From assembly GCF_036884655.1 (NCBI RefSeq), contig NC_088335.1, positions 43,952,501 to 44,016,500 on the forward strand: 64,000 nucleotides of DNA, read 5' to 3'. Origin of the DNA: Musa acuminata AAA Group. Its lineage: Eukaryota; Streptophyta; Magnoliopsida; Zingiberales; Musaceae. The position numbers were made by a program, and so were the translations under genes. How positions within the stretch are numbered: the first letter of the stretch is position 1; each line of letters starts with the position of its first letter. The notes below the pieces were generated by a model that was given only the letters and a program-made list of their open reading frames with translations, was not told where the DNA came from and made no database searches. Of the stretch, positions 22,586 through 35,537 are shown piece after piece.

Positions 22586-25500
22586 ATGGAGACTGAGTCG
22601 CCGCAATCCTCTCCTTCTCCTACTCTTCCCGTAGCTACCGTGAATCCTCCGGCGCAGCCTGTTTGCTGGACCGAGGTGGTGCAGAAGAATCTGACGCCGC
22701 AGCGCCAAGAAACCATCTCCAACCGGGTGTTCGGCAGCTGCACGTCGAGCAAGGGGATCTCAGTGGCGGTGGTCGACGCCAACGCCCTCATCCACGGGGA
22801 CAAACTCGCCGGTTACGCCGACAAGTTCGTGTCGGTGCCGGAGGTGTTGGAGGAGGTGCGCGACCCGGTGTCGCGCCAGCGGCTCTCGTTTCTGCCCTTC
22901 CCTGTGGAGACAATGGAGCCCTCACCCGAGTTCCTCAATAAAGGTGAGATCTTTATTTGTTCTTCTCCTTTTTCCTTGTCCTGCAGTATTTCTAGTGTCC
23001 CCCAGTTTCAATGGGAACTAAGAGACGCACTTTGAGAAGACTTGGGTGAAAGGAAGTAATCTTTTATTGTTTGTTGTTCCTCTGGAAGTTCATATACATT
23101 ATAGAAACATGAGATCCTTTTTGTGGCAGCTAAGTTTGATGCTTCTGTGATCCATGGCTTTGTGATATCTGCACTTACATTCTGTGGTCTTCGATCGCTG
23201 ATGTATGTGTTGGACAACATTTCATGATTAACTTTCTAGTTTCTGATGTTGATTTCAATTCACATTATAGAATTCTGTTACTTTTGTATGTATATGTGTA
23301 TGAGGTATGTAAGGCGTGCATCTTTGACGTGCCCATTTATTTATTCATTTCTGTGAACCTTTCTAACTTGTGACTTTATTTCTTATGAGCTTAATGTACT
23401 AAATTTACATGACATGTCGCCACAACAGTTGTCAAGTTTTCTCGTGAAACCGGGGACCTGCACACACTTTCAGATGTTGACCTTAAGCTTATTGCACTGG
23501 CTTACATGTTAGAAGCTCAAATCCATGGAACTGATCATCTAAGGGACAGACCTCCTCCGCTTCATGTGGTGGATGTGAAGAATCTACCTGAGGCTCAAAT
23601 GCCTGGGTGGGGTTCCAATGTGCCTAATCTGGCAGAATGGGAGGCCTTGGAACAAGCAACTGAGGGAGGCACTAATCATAATTCTAGAATACTTGCACTT
23701 AAAGATCTGAATGATCAAGTTGAACCTGAAAACAGATCTGGTCCCAAACCTAATGAGCAAGATGATGAGCATACATCTTTCAGTAGACCCAGAAGATTTT
23801 TTGCTCCAAAAAAAGAGATCAAGTTAGAGGGAAAAAAGATGGTTGCGGCTGGAATTGATGCTTCTCAAGGTGAGAATACTGAAAATGCAGATGATTGGCT
23901 CCCTGCAGTTAGTCGAAGCACTCACAGAAGATATTTGAGAAGGAAAGCAAGGCGTGAATTGTCCATGGCATCGGAGGAAAACAGACACCCATCCTCCAGT
24001 CGGGAAGCGGACACCGAAATATCTGAAGGCAACAATGTTCACTCTGATAGTGAGGAAGAGTTTGCTGAATTTGACAAACACAAAATTACTCAGGATCAAT
24101 TTGAAAATGGGTTTTCTGCCAATGAAGAACAAATTGAGGGGGGCGTCGAAGATGTGAAATTGAATTTTGATACTTTACAGCCTTTACAAGAGGAGAAAGA
24201 AGATGACATACTCAGGACTGTTATAGGATCTGATCATACAGCAATTGAGGAAGATAGCTCAGGCAATGTACATGATTTTTTTCAAGGTGAAGAAATCAAT
24301 GAGTTCAGTAAAGAATTGGATAGCCTAGAATTGAATAGTCAGTCTGATGGAAGCATTGAAACAGCTGACATTGATGACGAAAGCAGTGAGCAAAGTTGGA
24401 TGCTGAAGTCCTTATCAGAGTCAAGTGTAGCTTGTGTTACTAGTGACTATGCTATGCAAAATGTTATTTTGCAAATTGGTCTTCGCCTATTGGCACCAGG
24501 AGGAATGCAGATTCGTCAGATGCATAGGTATGAAGCTAAACAATTGATTTGATTTGTTAGTTTCTTTGTTTTCAGACTTTGCCATTTTACTTGCAATGTT
24601 TCTTGGGTTAAATTAGCAACTTTTAATTTTCTTTTCCTGATGCATGGTCAGGGTTACTAAAACAATGGTGTAAGATAAGCTTAGTCGTCTGTCCTTGCTT
24701 ATTGAGTAGTGTTAGTTAACATGGCTCTTGTGGTATACCAGACAGATGCTCTTAAAAGTACTTGGAATGTTACATACATTAACTGCAATTATATACAAAC
24801 CAAGGATTTTAATTTTGAATAATACTGCCCGCTATCGGGCGGTACTATCTATTGGGGCTGCTTCTGCCCTGTTACCATCCTAAATCGGTCGATTTCGATC
24901 GTCACCGCCCGCTACCGGGTGGTATTAGCCGAGGGAGAGTCGAGGGAGAAGAAAGAAGAGGGAGAAGAAAAGGAGAACCTAGAGATCCGGTGCCTCTCTC
25001 CCTCGACGATCCCGATCCGTCGTCGCCCTCCATAGATGAGACGTTGCCTCCTCCTCGTCTAAGGCGACGAGTCCTCGGCGTCGTCAGCGACTTCTCCTCA
25101 TCCACACGGGGAGAAGAAACGGAGCGTCGTCGAGGCGACGTTTCTTCTCCCCATGCGGGCAGAAGAAACGAGGGGACGAGGCGGTGACGTCGCCTTGTCA
25201 CCCTTTTTTGCTCGGGGAGAAGGAAACTTCGGTTTCTTCTCCCCACGCGGGCAGAAAAAGGAGGCGACGTCACTTATATATATATATACCGAGCGGTATA
25301 TCCTGATGTACCGCTCGGTACTCTGTATCGTACTGTACCAAGCTATGCTCGAAACTCCGGTACAGGACGAAATTACGATCCTTGATACAAACTATGCCAA
25401 TTCAGGTTTGCAAGCTGTTGCAATTGTGGACATATATGAATAGCATTATCTGATTAAAATTTAAGCAGGATGAATATTTATTATCCATCATTTAGACAAC

Positions 25501-27921
25501 TCTTTTATTCAAAAAGAGCATCTTAAGAAAAATCTAATATCAAGGTTTAAAAGGTTTAAGTGGTGTGGACAGAAACAGGCTAGACACCTGCTCTTAAATA
25601 GCTGTATATGAATTTAGTTGCATGAACCCCAAACTTTTGGGAGCCTATGGATTATGTATGCTTGATCATATCATAGCGTGCTCATATCCTTGTAAATTTA
25701 CCACAAGCTATACTTATAATGGGGTTTCTTTATTTATTTTTTGTTTTGGAATCATTACTTCTGTTTACAAAATGAATAAGACGTAACTAAGTTGGACCTC
25801 TAATTTTTCATAGGTGGGTTCTAAAATGTCATGCTTGCAATAATGTGACACAAGAAATTGGGAGGATCTTTTGTCCAAAATGTGGCAGTGGTGGCACCTT
25901 AAGAAAGGTTTCTGTAACAGTTGGTGAAAATGGGATTATAATGGCTTCACGTAGACCGCGTATCATCCTTCGAGGCACAAAAGTATGTTACTTGTTCTTT
26001 CTAATGCTCAGCAATTTTCTCTTTTACTGCCCAGTTTTCTTGTTAATTGAAGCATATGTTTTATTCATGAATCAGGTAATGACTATGCTTGATCATCTTA
26101 AATTCACTATGTAAAAATATCACGAGACTTCACTTTGCTTTTACCATAATCTTTTGCGAGGCATCTTCAAGACATGACAAATGCTGAAATACATGATTTT
26201 CCTCGTTTGAGAATTAAGAAAGCAAATAACAAAACTTGTATTGTGTAGGTTATGGAACATGTTATTGGTAGCAGTGTTATAAGTATCTTTGGATGGAACA
26301 GTCTGTGAAAGTAGGTGTCTTTTAACATGCTGCAAAACCAGAGTAGAAGGTCATGGCTATGAGGGATACCCCTTCAGCAAGGGTATCAAGTTAGTTTATT
26401 ACATATTTATGTTACGATTACTTTCTATCTTATGTCAATTATCTTATGATGATTTTTATGAATTATTCGTTAAACAGATTAAATTATCCTTTTTCCCAAA
26501 ATTCTTTACCCTGAAGTGATTTTGCTTTTGTTTGAAGGTGCTCTGTGCAGCAATATAGGTTAAAGGTGAAGATTCTTTAGTTTTACTCTATTGTCATCAT
26601 AGATTGATGTTTTCTTTACCAATTCTTCCTTCCATTCAAACATTACATAATATGCATACTAGAAGCTTATAGAGGACTTGAACTAAAGGCCTGTTAACTG
26701 TGCACACTGCACCTACACCACTAGGATGATGTTAATTGGATATTTTAGGGCCACTTCGATCACCTTTCTCGCCATTACTATATGTTCTAATCATCGCTTT
26801 TTCATTTCACCCTAATTTGTTGGTGATAGCAAAAAATAAAGATGCCATACTTGGTACTGCATATTGCCCATTTCTTGCAATGCTGTGCTATATACTGGTG
26901 TAGGATCATGTATGTACCTTGGAGACCACTAGACTAGCACAGCAAAAGGGGTGCATTCATACTGCTTGTTGGACTGATGCCAGAATGGTGTGTAGACTGC
27001 CACATTCGTGGTTTATTTCTTCAACTATAATGTTCTTGGGCTTTAGTAGTTGACATATGAAATCAGTGTCTCTTTCCACTGAGATGCCTGTAGCTTAGAT
27101 ACAACCTAATGGGTGATTATAATTCTTCATCCTTCATCAAGTTGTAGCTTAAGATACAACCCGATGGGTGATTATAATTCTTCATCCTTCATCAAGTTTG
27201 ATTTACTGCTGCATATAACCTGACTAGCAATTACTTTGAGGTTATTTCTAGACTGAACTGCCAACTATTGATTTTTTTCTTTGTTGGGTCTTGAGTTACA
27301 AGATAGAATGATTCAGTAAAATTTTGTTATATTGTAGGGAATTTTTTATAGTCTATTTTGCTTGAACATTAACTATTCACTAAACTTAAAGGAGGATGAC
27401 AGGAATTCTACAGATTACTTGAATTCAATAAATTATTTTTTTGCTAGTTTTACTAATTATATTGTTCTCTAAATTCTGAACAATGACAAATGTTAAATTC
27501 TTTTTCCAGTTTTCACTTCCGTTGCCTAAAGGTGGAAGAGAAGCCGTCGCAAAAAATCTCATCTTACGAGAAGATCAACTTCCACACAAGCTACTTTATC
27601 CAAAATCAAAGAAGAAAACAAACAAGCAGGTTATACTATTTTCATGATCATCTTTTGCTGCTACTGTACATCTACTGGCAACTGCATGTAGCTATAATTC
27701 ATTTTCTTTCTTTTCATTTTATTCTGACCTGATAATTAGATCAATTTGATGTGCATGATTCTATATCATTGCAGGACGAAGACTTTCTGAGCGTAGATGA
27801 CATCTTTTCTCACTCTGGCGAGAAAAGAGTACCACTCAAGCCTCCTGTGAAGAAAGCACTTGCTATGTTTAGTGGAAGAAGAAATCCTAATGACAATCAT
27901 TTTTCTCGTCGTAAGCATTAA
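22586..27921 (+). CDS. NOB1: NOB1, 20S pre-rRNA D-site endonuclease
   Basis: NOB1 makes the final cut at the 3' end of 18S rRNA in pre-40S particles. Exons are 22586-22943, 23429-24527, 25814-25982, 27510-27629 and 27775-27921; introns GT-AG; 630 aa, close to other plant NOB1 proteins. The start is ATGGAGACTGAG in good context. The PIN domain begins ISVAVVDANALIHGD with D64 the first catalytic acid, and continues in exon 2 (SDVDLKLIALAYMLEAQ). A long acidic, Ser/Glu-rich linker follows, much of it exon 2. The zinc ribbon (exon 3) has C491-x2-C494 and C506-x2-C509 (KCHACNN, FCPKCGS). The conserved C-terminal part includes FSLPLPKGGR and a basic tail (FSGRRNPND, ending SRRKH). An upstream telo-box suits co-expression with ribosome-biogenesis genes. 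Intron 2 carries a palindrome-rich GC insertion and intron 3 a short tandem duplication; neither touches exons. Confidence 0.95.
24825..25385. mobile_element. GC-rich palindrome-bearing insertion in NOB1 intron 2
   Basis: About 560 bases of sharply higher GC lie inside an AT-rich intron. The left edge has GCCCGCTATCGGGC and the related ACCGCCCGCTACCGGGTGGT. The right edge has an 11-bp perfect inverted repeat, ACCGAGCGGTA ... TACCGCTCGGT (about 25289-25320). The centre holds inverted pairs of GGGGAGAAGAAACG/CGTTTCTTCTCCCC (25108-25121 with 25139-25152), and a further hairpin 25214-25244 with a TTCG loop. No coding domain is present. It is probably a non-autonomous repeat or LTR fragment; the family is not identified. 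Confidence 0.55.
27090..27198. repeat. two-copy tandem duplication in NOB1 intron 3
   Basis: A 54-base unit beginning gtagcttagatacaacc (27090-27143) is repeated at once as a 55-base unit (27144-27198) with only a few differences. Confidence 0.9.
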
Positions 27922-28791
27922 AAACTAGATGTTACACACCAGCAGTTGGATATATCTATCCTGGCAGTTTTGTTAAAGGTGTTCTCTCAATTAGGAATGG
28001 CATTTTTTCGAAAATACCGGAGTTTGTTCTACATGCCTGCTATCATGCTGAAATTTAGCTGGTGTTCATGGATTGGGATGCTTGTTTTACACCATGGAGT
28101 TCAATGTCAAACTTCAGTTTTGGATATGATCCTTCTTCCGGGTTGAAATTTATTTTGATGTGTTAATTTCTTTAGATTCAGCTGTTCTTGCACCACCACC
28201 GGTTGTTCTTTAGATTCAGCTGTTATTGTAATGGGTTAATTTCTTTAGATGCATCTGATTTAGCTGTTCTTGCACCACCACCAGCTCGACCATCTGGTGG
28301 GTTTCATGACTACTTGCTAAGTACAAGCTTGTCCCCACGGATTATTTCTTTTGTCATGATAGTTTTTTATGTGTAATATGCTTGCAATTTATGGGGCCAT
28401 ACCTGAAACCTCACATATGAACAACTTGAGAATAGAAATGTGATATGATATATTTTGAGGTTATGTGGGCCATCCCTGTATTGTTTATATTTTTAGTGAT
28501 GCAAATGAAATCACCTTCTGCTTCCTTTTCTCAAATTGATATCTCAGCAACAAAAGATGTATCTAATCATACGAACAGATAAGCAGATTTAATTAAATAA
28601 CACAAAACCTGTGACCTCAATCTTAAACTTTTTGAAAATATTTAAATGCAACAGGACGTATACGACATCAGTTAGATGATTAATCTTTTTAAAACGTATC
28701 GTGAAAATTATGACGCATGATTTAGTGCAACGCCTTTGTTTTCTTAATCTGTGCTTAAGTGTTTTAAATCAATGAATTAGATTCAATGGTT
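27922..28791. other. NOB1 3' flank and intergenic DNA
   Basis: Includes an imperfect duplication: gttaatttctttagatt...gctgttcttgcaccaccacc at 28162-28200 recurs at 28235-28282. Otherwise AT-rich with no gene. Confidence 0.5.
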
Positions 28792-29279
28792 TGTCATGAA
28801 TTTGGTTAGAAGAATGAATGATAAACAGGTCTCGATATTTTGAAAGATAATTATTTTATAAATAATTTAATAAATATTTGGTGTGCAAGAGAGAAAAAGG
28901 AGTAAGAAGAATAAACATTTCTTGGTAGGTTTTACATGTGATCTTGTAAAGTCAATCAACACCTAATGTTATCCCAAACTCCTATATAGTCGTGAGTCAC
29001 TCGATTTTAGAGTATTGAAATTGATTGATGTTTTATATTACGTCGCCAGCCTACAGACAATAGGTCTTGACATATAAAAACGGGATTATTTTGAGATAAT
29101 TTTACCTATTCCGATAACGATCGCTCTACAATCATGCAATATGCTTTTGCTCATAATTTTCAAGCAAGAATACATAAAAACAAGACAAAACATATTGCCA
29201 AACTTATATACAAGTAAACAAAAATGACGAACGATCCATTTACGAAGTTGTTACGGGTACACGACGACTATTCGGGATA
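28792..29279 (-). repeat. 3' LTR of the gypsy element (approximate limits)
   Basis: Begins TGTCATGAATTTGG, which corresponds to TGTCATAACTTAG at the inner edge of the right LTR. Alignable stretches include the gagagaaaa region, the tataaaaac...attattttgagataattttac segment and the aaaacaagacaaaacat segment. Similarity is patchy. Confidence 0.6.
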
Positions 29280-29899
29280 ATCCTCCCTCACTTAAAATGT
29301 CAATGTCCTCGTCGATGCTTAATAGTAGGCTTTGATGACAACTTTTTTATGTCATAGAGTATCTTTAGGCTCCCAATTGGCTTCTATCCAAGGAAGATTT
29401 TGTCACTTCACTATGTACTTGATTTGTTATGATCAATTATGTAGCGTCGTCTTTTGATATACTAAAATTGTTTCAACTCGTTTTTTGTAAAAGGCTGGGG
29501 TAGTTGAGTTGAAATATTTTGGGAAGTATCTTGTGGATTTGAATGGTAGACTTTCATGTTACTTGCATCGAAGATATTGTGAATTTTGAGCCACATTAGT
29601 AACTATAACTTGTGGGAGACATTGTCTATCCTACTTATAATTAGGAAATGCCTTTTATACTTGTACACTAGCCCCTTATGCACTTTATGTCTAAAAAACT
29701 TAAGTAATGTTGGTTAGAGTTTCACTAGCACCAAGTCATCGACTTTAAACTCTTATGGTTGTCTTCCCAAATCTGCCCACATCTTCATCTTTTTTACCAT
29801 CTTATCTAAATATGCTCGAGCAATATATGTATTTCGGTGCTACTATTTTATAAAGTGATATGTTGATGGGCTACTTCTGATATAACCGATCACCAATGT

Positions 29900-30972
29900 G
29901 TGAGGAGTTAACGATAACTATCTAGAAATTCGTTAAAAGTTGTAAGAGAATTAAGTTATATCTAACAATTTCACCCAATCCCATTGGTTGACACTTATAT
30001 AGTACTTAAGATATTACTCAAGGAGCGAATTTATTTTTTCAATTTAGTCATTTGTCCAAGGGTGGAGGCTTGTGAAGAAGTATAACTTGGATCCCAACAA
30101 TTTGAACAGCTTGATTCAAAACCGTCTCAAGAATCGCACATCTTGATCGCTGATGATATTATGTGGAACTCCTCAATACTTCATCATATTCTTCGTTATC
30201 AACTTGGCTGCCACATTCGTTGAGTAGTGTAGTGATGTAGAAATGAATGTTGCATATTTTGAAAACTAATCGACCATCACAAGTATCGATCCAAGTCCTT
30301 CTGTCGCCAACAAACTTGATATGAAGTATAAGAAAATGCTCTTCTATGATCTTTTTAGTATGAGCAACGACTCGAAAAGTCCCATTTACTTCTGTTATTC
30401 TATTTTTTCTTGTTGACAAGTAAGTATATCTGAATATATTCCTCTATATTCGTCCTTATCTTTGCCCAATAGAAGACTCTCTTTATGAGAGCCAATGTTC
30501 GATGAATATTCGGATGTCCTACCAAAAGGGAATTATGATACTCTCTGAAGAGTTTATATTTCAAATTATCTATTAAGAGAATATAAACTTCATTCTCTTT
30601 GGTATAGACGAGTCCCTCTTGGACCCAAAATTATCATGTTTGACCTTATTTAATTAGTTGCATCAAGGTTTTTCCTTTGGGGATCACGTACAGTCCATCC
30701 TTAATTCTAAAAAGAAAATTAAATTATAAATAATTTGCTTGGTCTTCACTTTCCACTTGTATGACATTCACCAACTTCACTTTCCTACTTAATACATAAG
30801 TGGCATTTGCTCTTTTGATCTTGTACTTTATTATCATATCAAATTCAACGAAGAAGTTCTACCACTATGCTTACTTTAGGGAGAGCTTTTTCTAAGTTTG
30901 AAATTAACTCAATATGATATTGTCTATCCTTAGCGCAAATCGTGTTCCAAGAAGGTAGTGCTACCATACCCA
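29900..30972 (-). pseudogene. gypsy pol remnant: 3' part of RNase H and integrase core
   Basis: On the minus strand just below 30972 the RNase H strand HYLLGTRFAL is readable. Further down (about 30290-30160) the integrase core shows FSKYATFIST and MMKYWGVP, the usual D-x-FSKYA and YWG-P signatures of Ty3/gypsy integrase. Stops and frame changes are frequent. The 5' part of RNase H lies beyond the copia insertion at 37109 and above. Confidence 0.75.
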
Positions 30973-32481
30973 TATTGAATCTCGAATTTTGATGATGAAA
31001 CCAATTGATAGTATTTATGATTTAATCTGCATTTTGAGTGACGTAGGAAGCTTCGATCAGGGAGAGATAATTAAAGCAGGAAGAGTCATGTTGGGCCAGA
31101 GAAAAACATGTCAGAAGATTAGACGTCGTGCCGGAGGATCGGTCGACATATCAACAGAGGGCTTCGAGCCATGGTTTCGAGCATCGGGCCAAGAAAAGCA
31201 TATATTGCGCCAAGGATATCTGAGTTGCGAAGGTCAACTGACCGATTGAGTAATAGGCTGCAAGAGAGGACAATGCGTCGAAGAATCGGACGAAGCATCG
31301 ATGGACTAATGACATGCCAAACAACATAATTCATGCTTAGTAATAATTGTCTAGATCGAAGTTGGTTTTTATGTGTATAGGATTAACTACGATAGCAAGA
31401 TATAAAACAAAATGATGTCCCAGAATCAAGAACGTGATTTCGTTGTGAGTTTGAGAGTTCGTCGGAAGTCCGGACATTCGTCGGAAGTTCTATCGGAATT
31501 GATCGAGAAGTCCTGGAGCTTGCCAAAGAAGCTCATCGAAACTCGCCAAGAAGATCGTCGTGAAGTCCTGGAGTTTGCCCAGAGTCCGCTGGAATGTTAC
31601 CGAGAGATCATTGGAAGTTTGTCGGAAGCTCGCCGAAAAGAAACCTAGACTTACATACTTATTTAGCTTAGTAAATATCTTAAAATTCATATTTAGCACA
31701 TAATTAGGATTAGAATTGGGCCAACCTAATTAGGGGACAATTGGGCCCAAGTTTAGTCGTGTTGGGCCAAGAGAAAGGCCCAAATAATGACCAAACAAGT
31801 AAAACCGTCGTGACACAGTCTCCGAGACTATGTCAGGCGATGATACCACCCAGACATAGTCTTCTAGGCAGTGGTACCACCCAATGCAGGTGGTGGTATT
31901 GCCCGTACCCTAAAATTTCGGAGGATTTAAATTTTAGTTCCATTTTTGAAGCCATTTTGAGTCTATAAATACCTTAGCTATACCTACATGGAGAAAAAAA
32001 AGTGAATAAAAACTATGTGTTTCTAGAGTTGAAAACCCTTGTAAAATATAGTGTCCCTCCTCCTAAAGTTTAGAGACTATTCTAAGGGAGAGTGTGAGGG
32101 AAGCTTTGTAAAAAGGGGGTGTAAAGGTTTTCTCCTGAGCCTGCAAAAGGAGAATAGAGTTGTAAGAAGGAGGTTGATCTTCGCCTATTAAAAGAAGATT
32201 GTTAGTGGATGCTGGTGGTCTCGACGGAAGAGGAATCGGTGGAGTGAATGTAGGTCACGACGACTGAACCACTATAACTCGGTTTGTATTTACTTCTTGC
32301 AATTTACATTTACTACAAACTGCCCTTCTTTACTTCCTTTACATCCACTACACTCTTCTGTATGCTTTCAAGTTAACATCTTCCGAAACGGATTTAATCA
32401 CAATGAGATTTTCAAACCGATATAATTTTTACCGCTGCACTAATTCACCCCTCCCCGCCTAGTGCCAACTTGTTCCTAACA
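30973..32481 (+). repeat. 5' LTR of the copia element
   Basis: 1509 bases, TATTGAATCTCGAATTTTGA to CTTGTTCCTAACA. A TATA-like sequence (tctataaatacc, about 31962) precedes the transcribed part. It carries a short set of GGTACCACC/GGTATTGCC modules at 31846-31915. Confidence 0.93.
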
Positions 32482-32531
32482 ATTGGTATCAGAGTCACAT
32501 TTTTCTCATTTGGTTGAGCACCCAAAGAGAA

Positions 32532-33450
32532 ATGGTTGTTTTCGGCTTTCAAGATGGTCACTCTCTCATTCGTCCTCCCATGTTCAATGGGGCGGACTTA
32601 CACCTATTGGAAAGTGGTTTTTTTTCAAGAGGCTTTCAAGAGTTTTTTTGCTTTCCTTGGATTTGAATTTACAGAATATTATCGAAAGTGATTTTCAAAA
32701 GTCTTCTACTCCAATGAAAGAATGAAATGATTTGGAGAAGAAAATTTTTCTCTTAAGTGCTAGAGCTATGAATGCTCTATTTTACGCTTTGGATAAAACT
32801 GAGTTTAATCGGATTTTTACTTGCGAAATGACTTTCGATATATGACGCACTCTCGAAATCATACACGAAGGCACTAGTAGAGTAAAATATTCTAAAATAA
32901 AATTTTTAATACATGATTTTGAACTTTTTTGAACGAAGCCAAGCGAAATCGTTGTTGACATGTACACCCGTTTTACAGATATCGTCAATGGTTTAAAAGC
33001 TCTTGGCAAATGCTTTTCGAACCTTGAACTTGTAAACAAAATTTTATAATCTCTTTCTAAAACTTGAGATCCTAAAGTAATGACCATTCAAGAGGTCAAA
33101 AATTTGAATACTTTTTCGATCGAAGAATTTATCGAGTCTTTGATGACCTACGAAATGGCTAATGTGGCACAAAATAAACATGAGAACAACTTTTCAAAGA
33201 ACAGAAAGGATTTGACACTTAGAACAAATGAAGACCACTCGAGCGAAAGCAAGTGACGATGAACTTGAACTTCTCAATATAAAACTTAAAAAAATTTATT
33301 AAACAAGAATTAAAGAATAAAAATAAATTAAAAAGAAGTTATCAAAGAAGAAGAGAGCACTCAAAGTGACTTGGGATAAAACGAGTGCATCCGAAGACGA
33401 TGAGCCAACCAACAAAGGCAAGGTGGCAAACTACGTCTTAACGGCTTTCG
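32532..33450 (+). pseudogene. copia gag (UBN2-type), disrupted
   Basis: Starts ATGGTTGTTTTCGGC and reads MVVFGFQDGHSLIRPPMFNG, then frame-shifted but recognisable blocks: NEMIW, LEIIHEGTSRVKYSK, DMYTRFTDIVNGLKALGK and FSIEEFIESLMTYEM. These are typical of the gag polyprotein of SIRE/Maximus-type copia elements. Several stops and at least two frame changes make it non-functional. No zinc knuckle or pol follows. Confidence 0.8.
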
Positions 33451-34970
33451 ACAATAAGGTAACCAAAACCCCTTTACCTTATTTCGAAATCACTTGATGC
33501 TTTTTCATGAGTTATTTTTAAATTAGTTAGTAAAAAATAAAAAAATAAAAATTATAAAAAGGTTATATCATTGCTTCATTTTATTTTGAGAAAATGATCA
33601 TAAAAATTATATATTTTATGATAAATGAACAAAATGTTAATATAATGCTTGTAGACCTAGTAAGATTAACTTTATGTACGTGTGAAGCATGAATGTGTAT
33701 CTAAATTGATGATTTCCGAATGTGATTAAAAATGCTTCATGTTTAGTGAAATCATGCTTAATGATTTAATAATATATAATGATCGTGTTTAATAAGTTTA
33801 TATTTCGAAATTATGCATGATAATTTTTGTGATTTATGGCTTATCGGTTTGTACCATAATAAAAGTTACTTTTCTAGTTTTAAAAATAATATATTTTTTG
33901 ATATGACATAAAAGAAAAGGTATGCTTATATGAAATAATGTAAGTATCATGCTTGACGATTTTAGATTTAAATTATGTATGATGATTTGAAGTAATGATG
34001 AATTTTGGATAAATTATGGTTTATTGATCTTGATGATTTTAATGATGAGATTTATTCTTTCGATTTTAAACCATGATGTATGGTTTTCATATGAAAAACT
34101 TGAGCATGCTTATATGAAATCAATTAATTAAATTAAAATAACTAAAACGAGGAAAAAAAAATTTTAAATTTTTTTTCTTTATCTTATTGATTTTGATGAA
34201 TCTATTTGTATCATTTTTATGAATCTCTTAAAAGTGGCTTTGTTGATTTAACAAGTTAAATGATTTGAAGATAAATGATGATTTTTCTCTTAATTATAAC
34301 TTATGATATTTTTTATATGAATCATCATCTTGATTTCTTTATATTTGATACATGAGATTTCTCTATGAATCAAGATCTTGTTTCAGCACTCCTATGTTTC
34401 TTCTTACCATTTTTCTAAAAAGGAGAGATTAATGAAAAATGATTTTGATTTGATGATTTGAATTTGAACGAGCTTTATCTTGATTTTTTGATATTTATAA
34501 CTAGAGATTTCTTATGCATCAATCCAGATATTATATTATTTTTCTCGTATGTTTCTTTTTGACAATTGCTAAAGAGAAAATAAATGATCAAAATCTTGAT
34601 TTAATGATGAATGTTTGGTACCAACAATCATGAAGTGATAAATACTTCAAAATATTGATTTAATATTTGGTATCATGAATGCTTTATTATCATGCATGGG
34701 AGTAATGATGAAGGTTTTGAACACCAATGTTAGTATCATGTATGATATGATGATTGATTTATTTTTAGTATCATATATATAGTAAGGATGATATGTAAAG
34801 TTTTGAAATTGTGTATGTTGTAAATTGAAACTATAATGATGCACAAATATATTGAAATAAGATTGATACTTTATCTTTGTCATGCTTTGAAAATTATTGT
34901 AAAGGGAAAAGAACTACAACATTGTATTCTTCCCTTGTTTTAGACAATGACAAAGGAGGAGATAAAGTTT

Positions 34971-35060
34971 GCTAGCTTGCATATTTCAAGGAGCAAAAGT
35001 TACTTTAAAAGAGAAGCAAAGATTGCTAACTTGCATATTTCAAGGAGCAAAAGTTACTTT
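34971..35060. repeat. two-copy tandem repeat in the copia interior
   Basis: A 36-base unit (gctagcttgcatatttcaag... to ...gttacttt, 34971-35006) recurs at 35025-35060, a spacing of 54 bases, with one mismatch. More diverged gctagcttg units continue to about 35290. Such arrays are common in the 3' spacer of SIRE-type elements. Confidence 0.8.
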
Positions 35061-35537
35061 CTTGAACATCTCAAATATTGTTAGCTTATATTTTTTAAAA
35101 TGATGTAAAAATTTACTAGCTTGTATGATGTAGAATTTGCTATCTTAAACATCACCAAGACTTGCTAGCTTGCAATCTCAAGAGAAGCAATAATGCTATG
35201 TTGCCTATCTCAAGTAGCAAAACATGCTAAATTTGCACACATAGCAAAATTTATAAACTTGCAAAACTCAAATTTTTGCTAGCTTGCACGATGATAAAAC
35301 TGAAGATTATATTTATAATGCAATCATTTGAACTATAATGTCTTAAACACTTGATAGTTGAACTTCTCCTTTTTATTAATGATAAAGGGGGAGAAGTATG
35401 ATGATATTATACATAAGTTTATGATAACATGTTGCTTGGATTTTTGAATCTAAGAGTTCTATCAATATGACATATTGATAGGGGAGTTAAGGTTAACTTC
35501 ATCATCAATTGGTTGTCATCATCGAAAAGGAAGAGAT

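Noticed and set aside
24852..25273. Two 110-120-codon overlapping frames
   Set aside because: They lie in the GC-rich palindromic insertion inside NOB1 intron 2 on both strands and encode Arg/Gly/Ser-rich sequence without domains.
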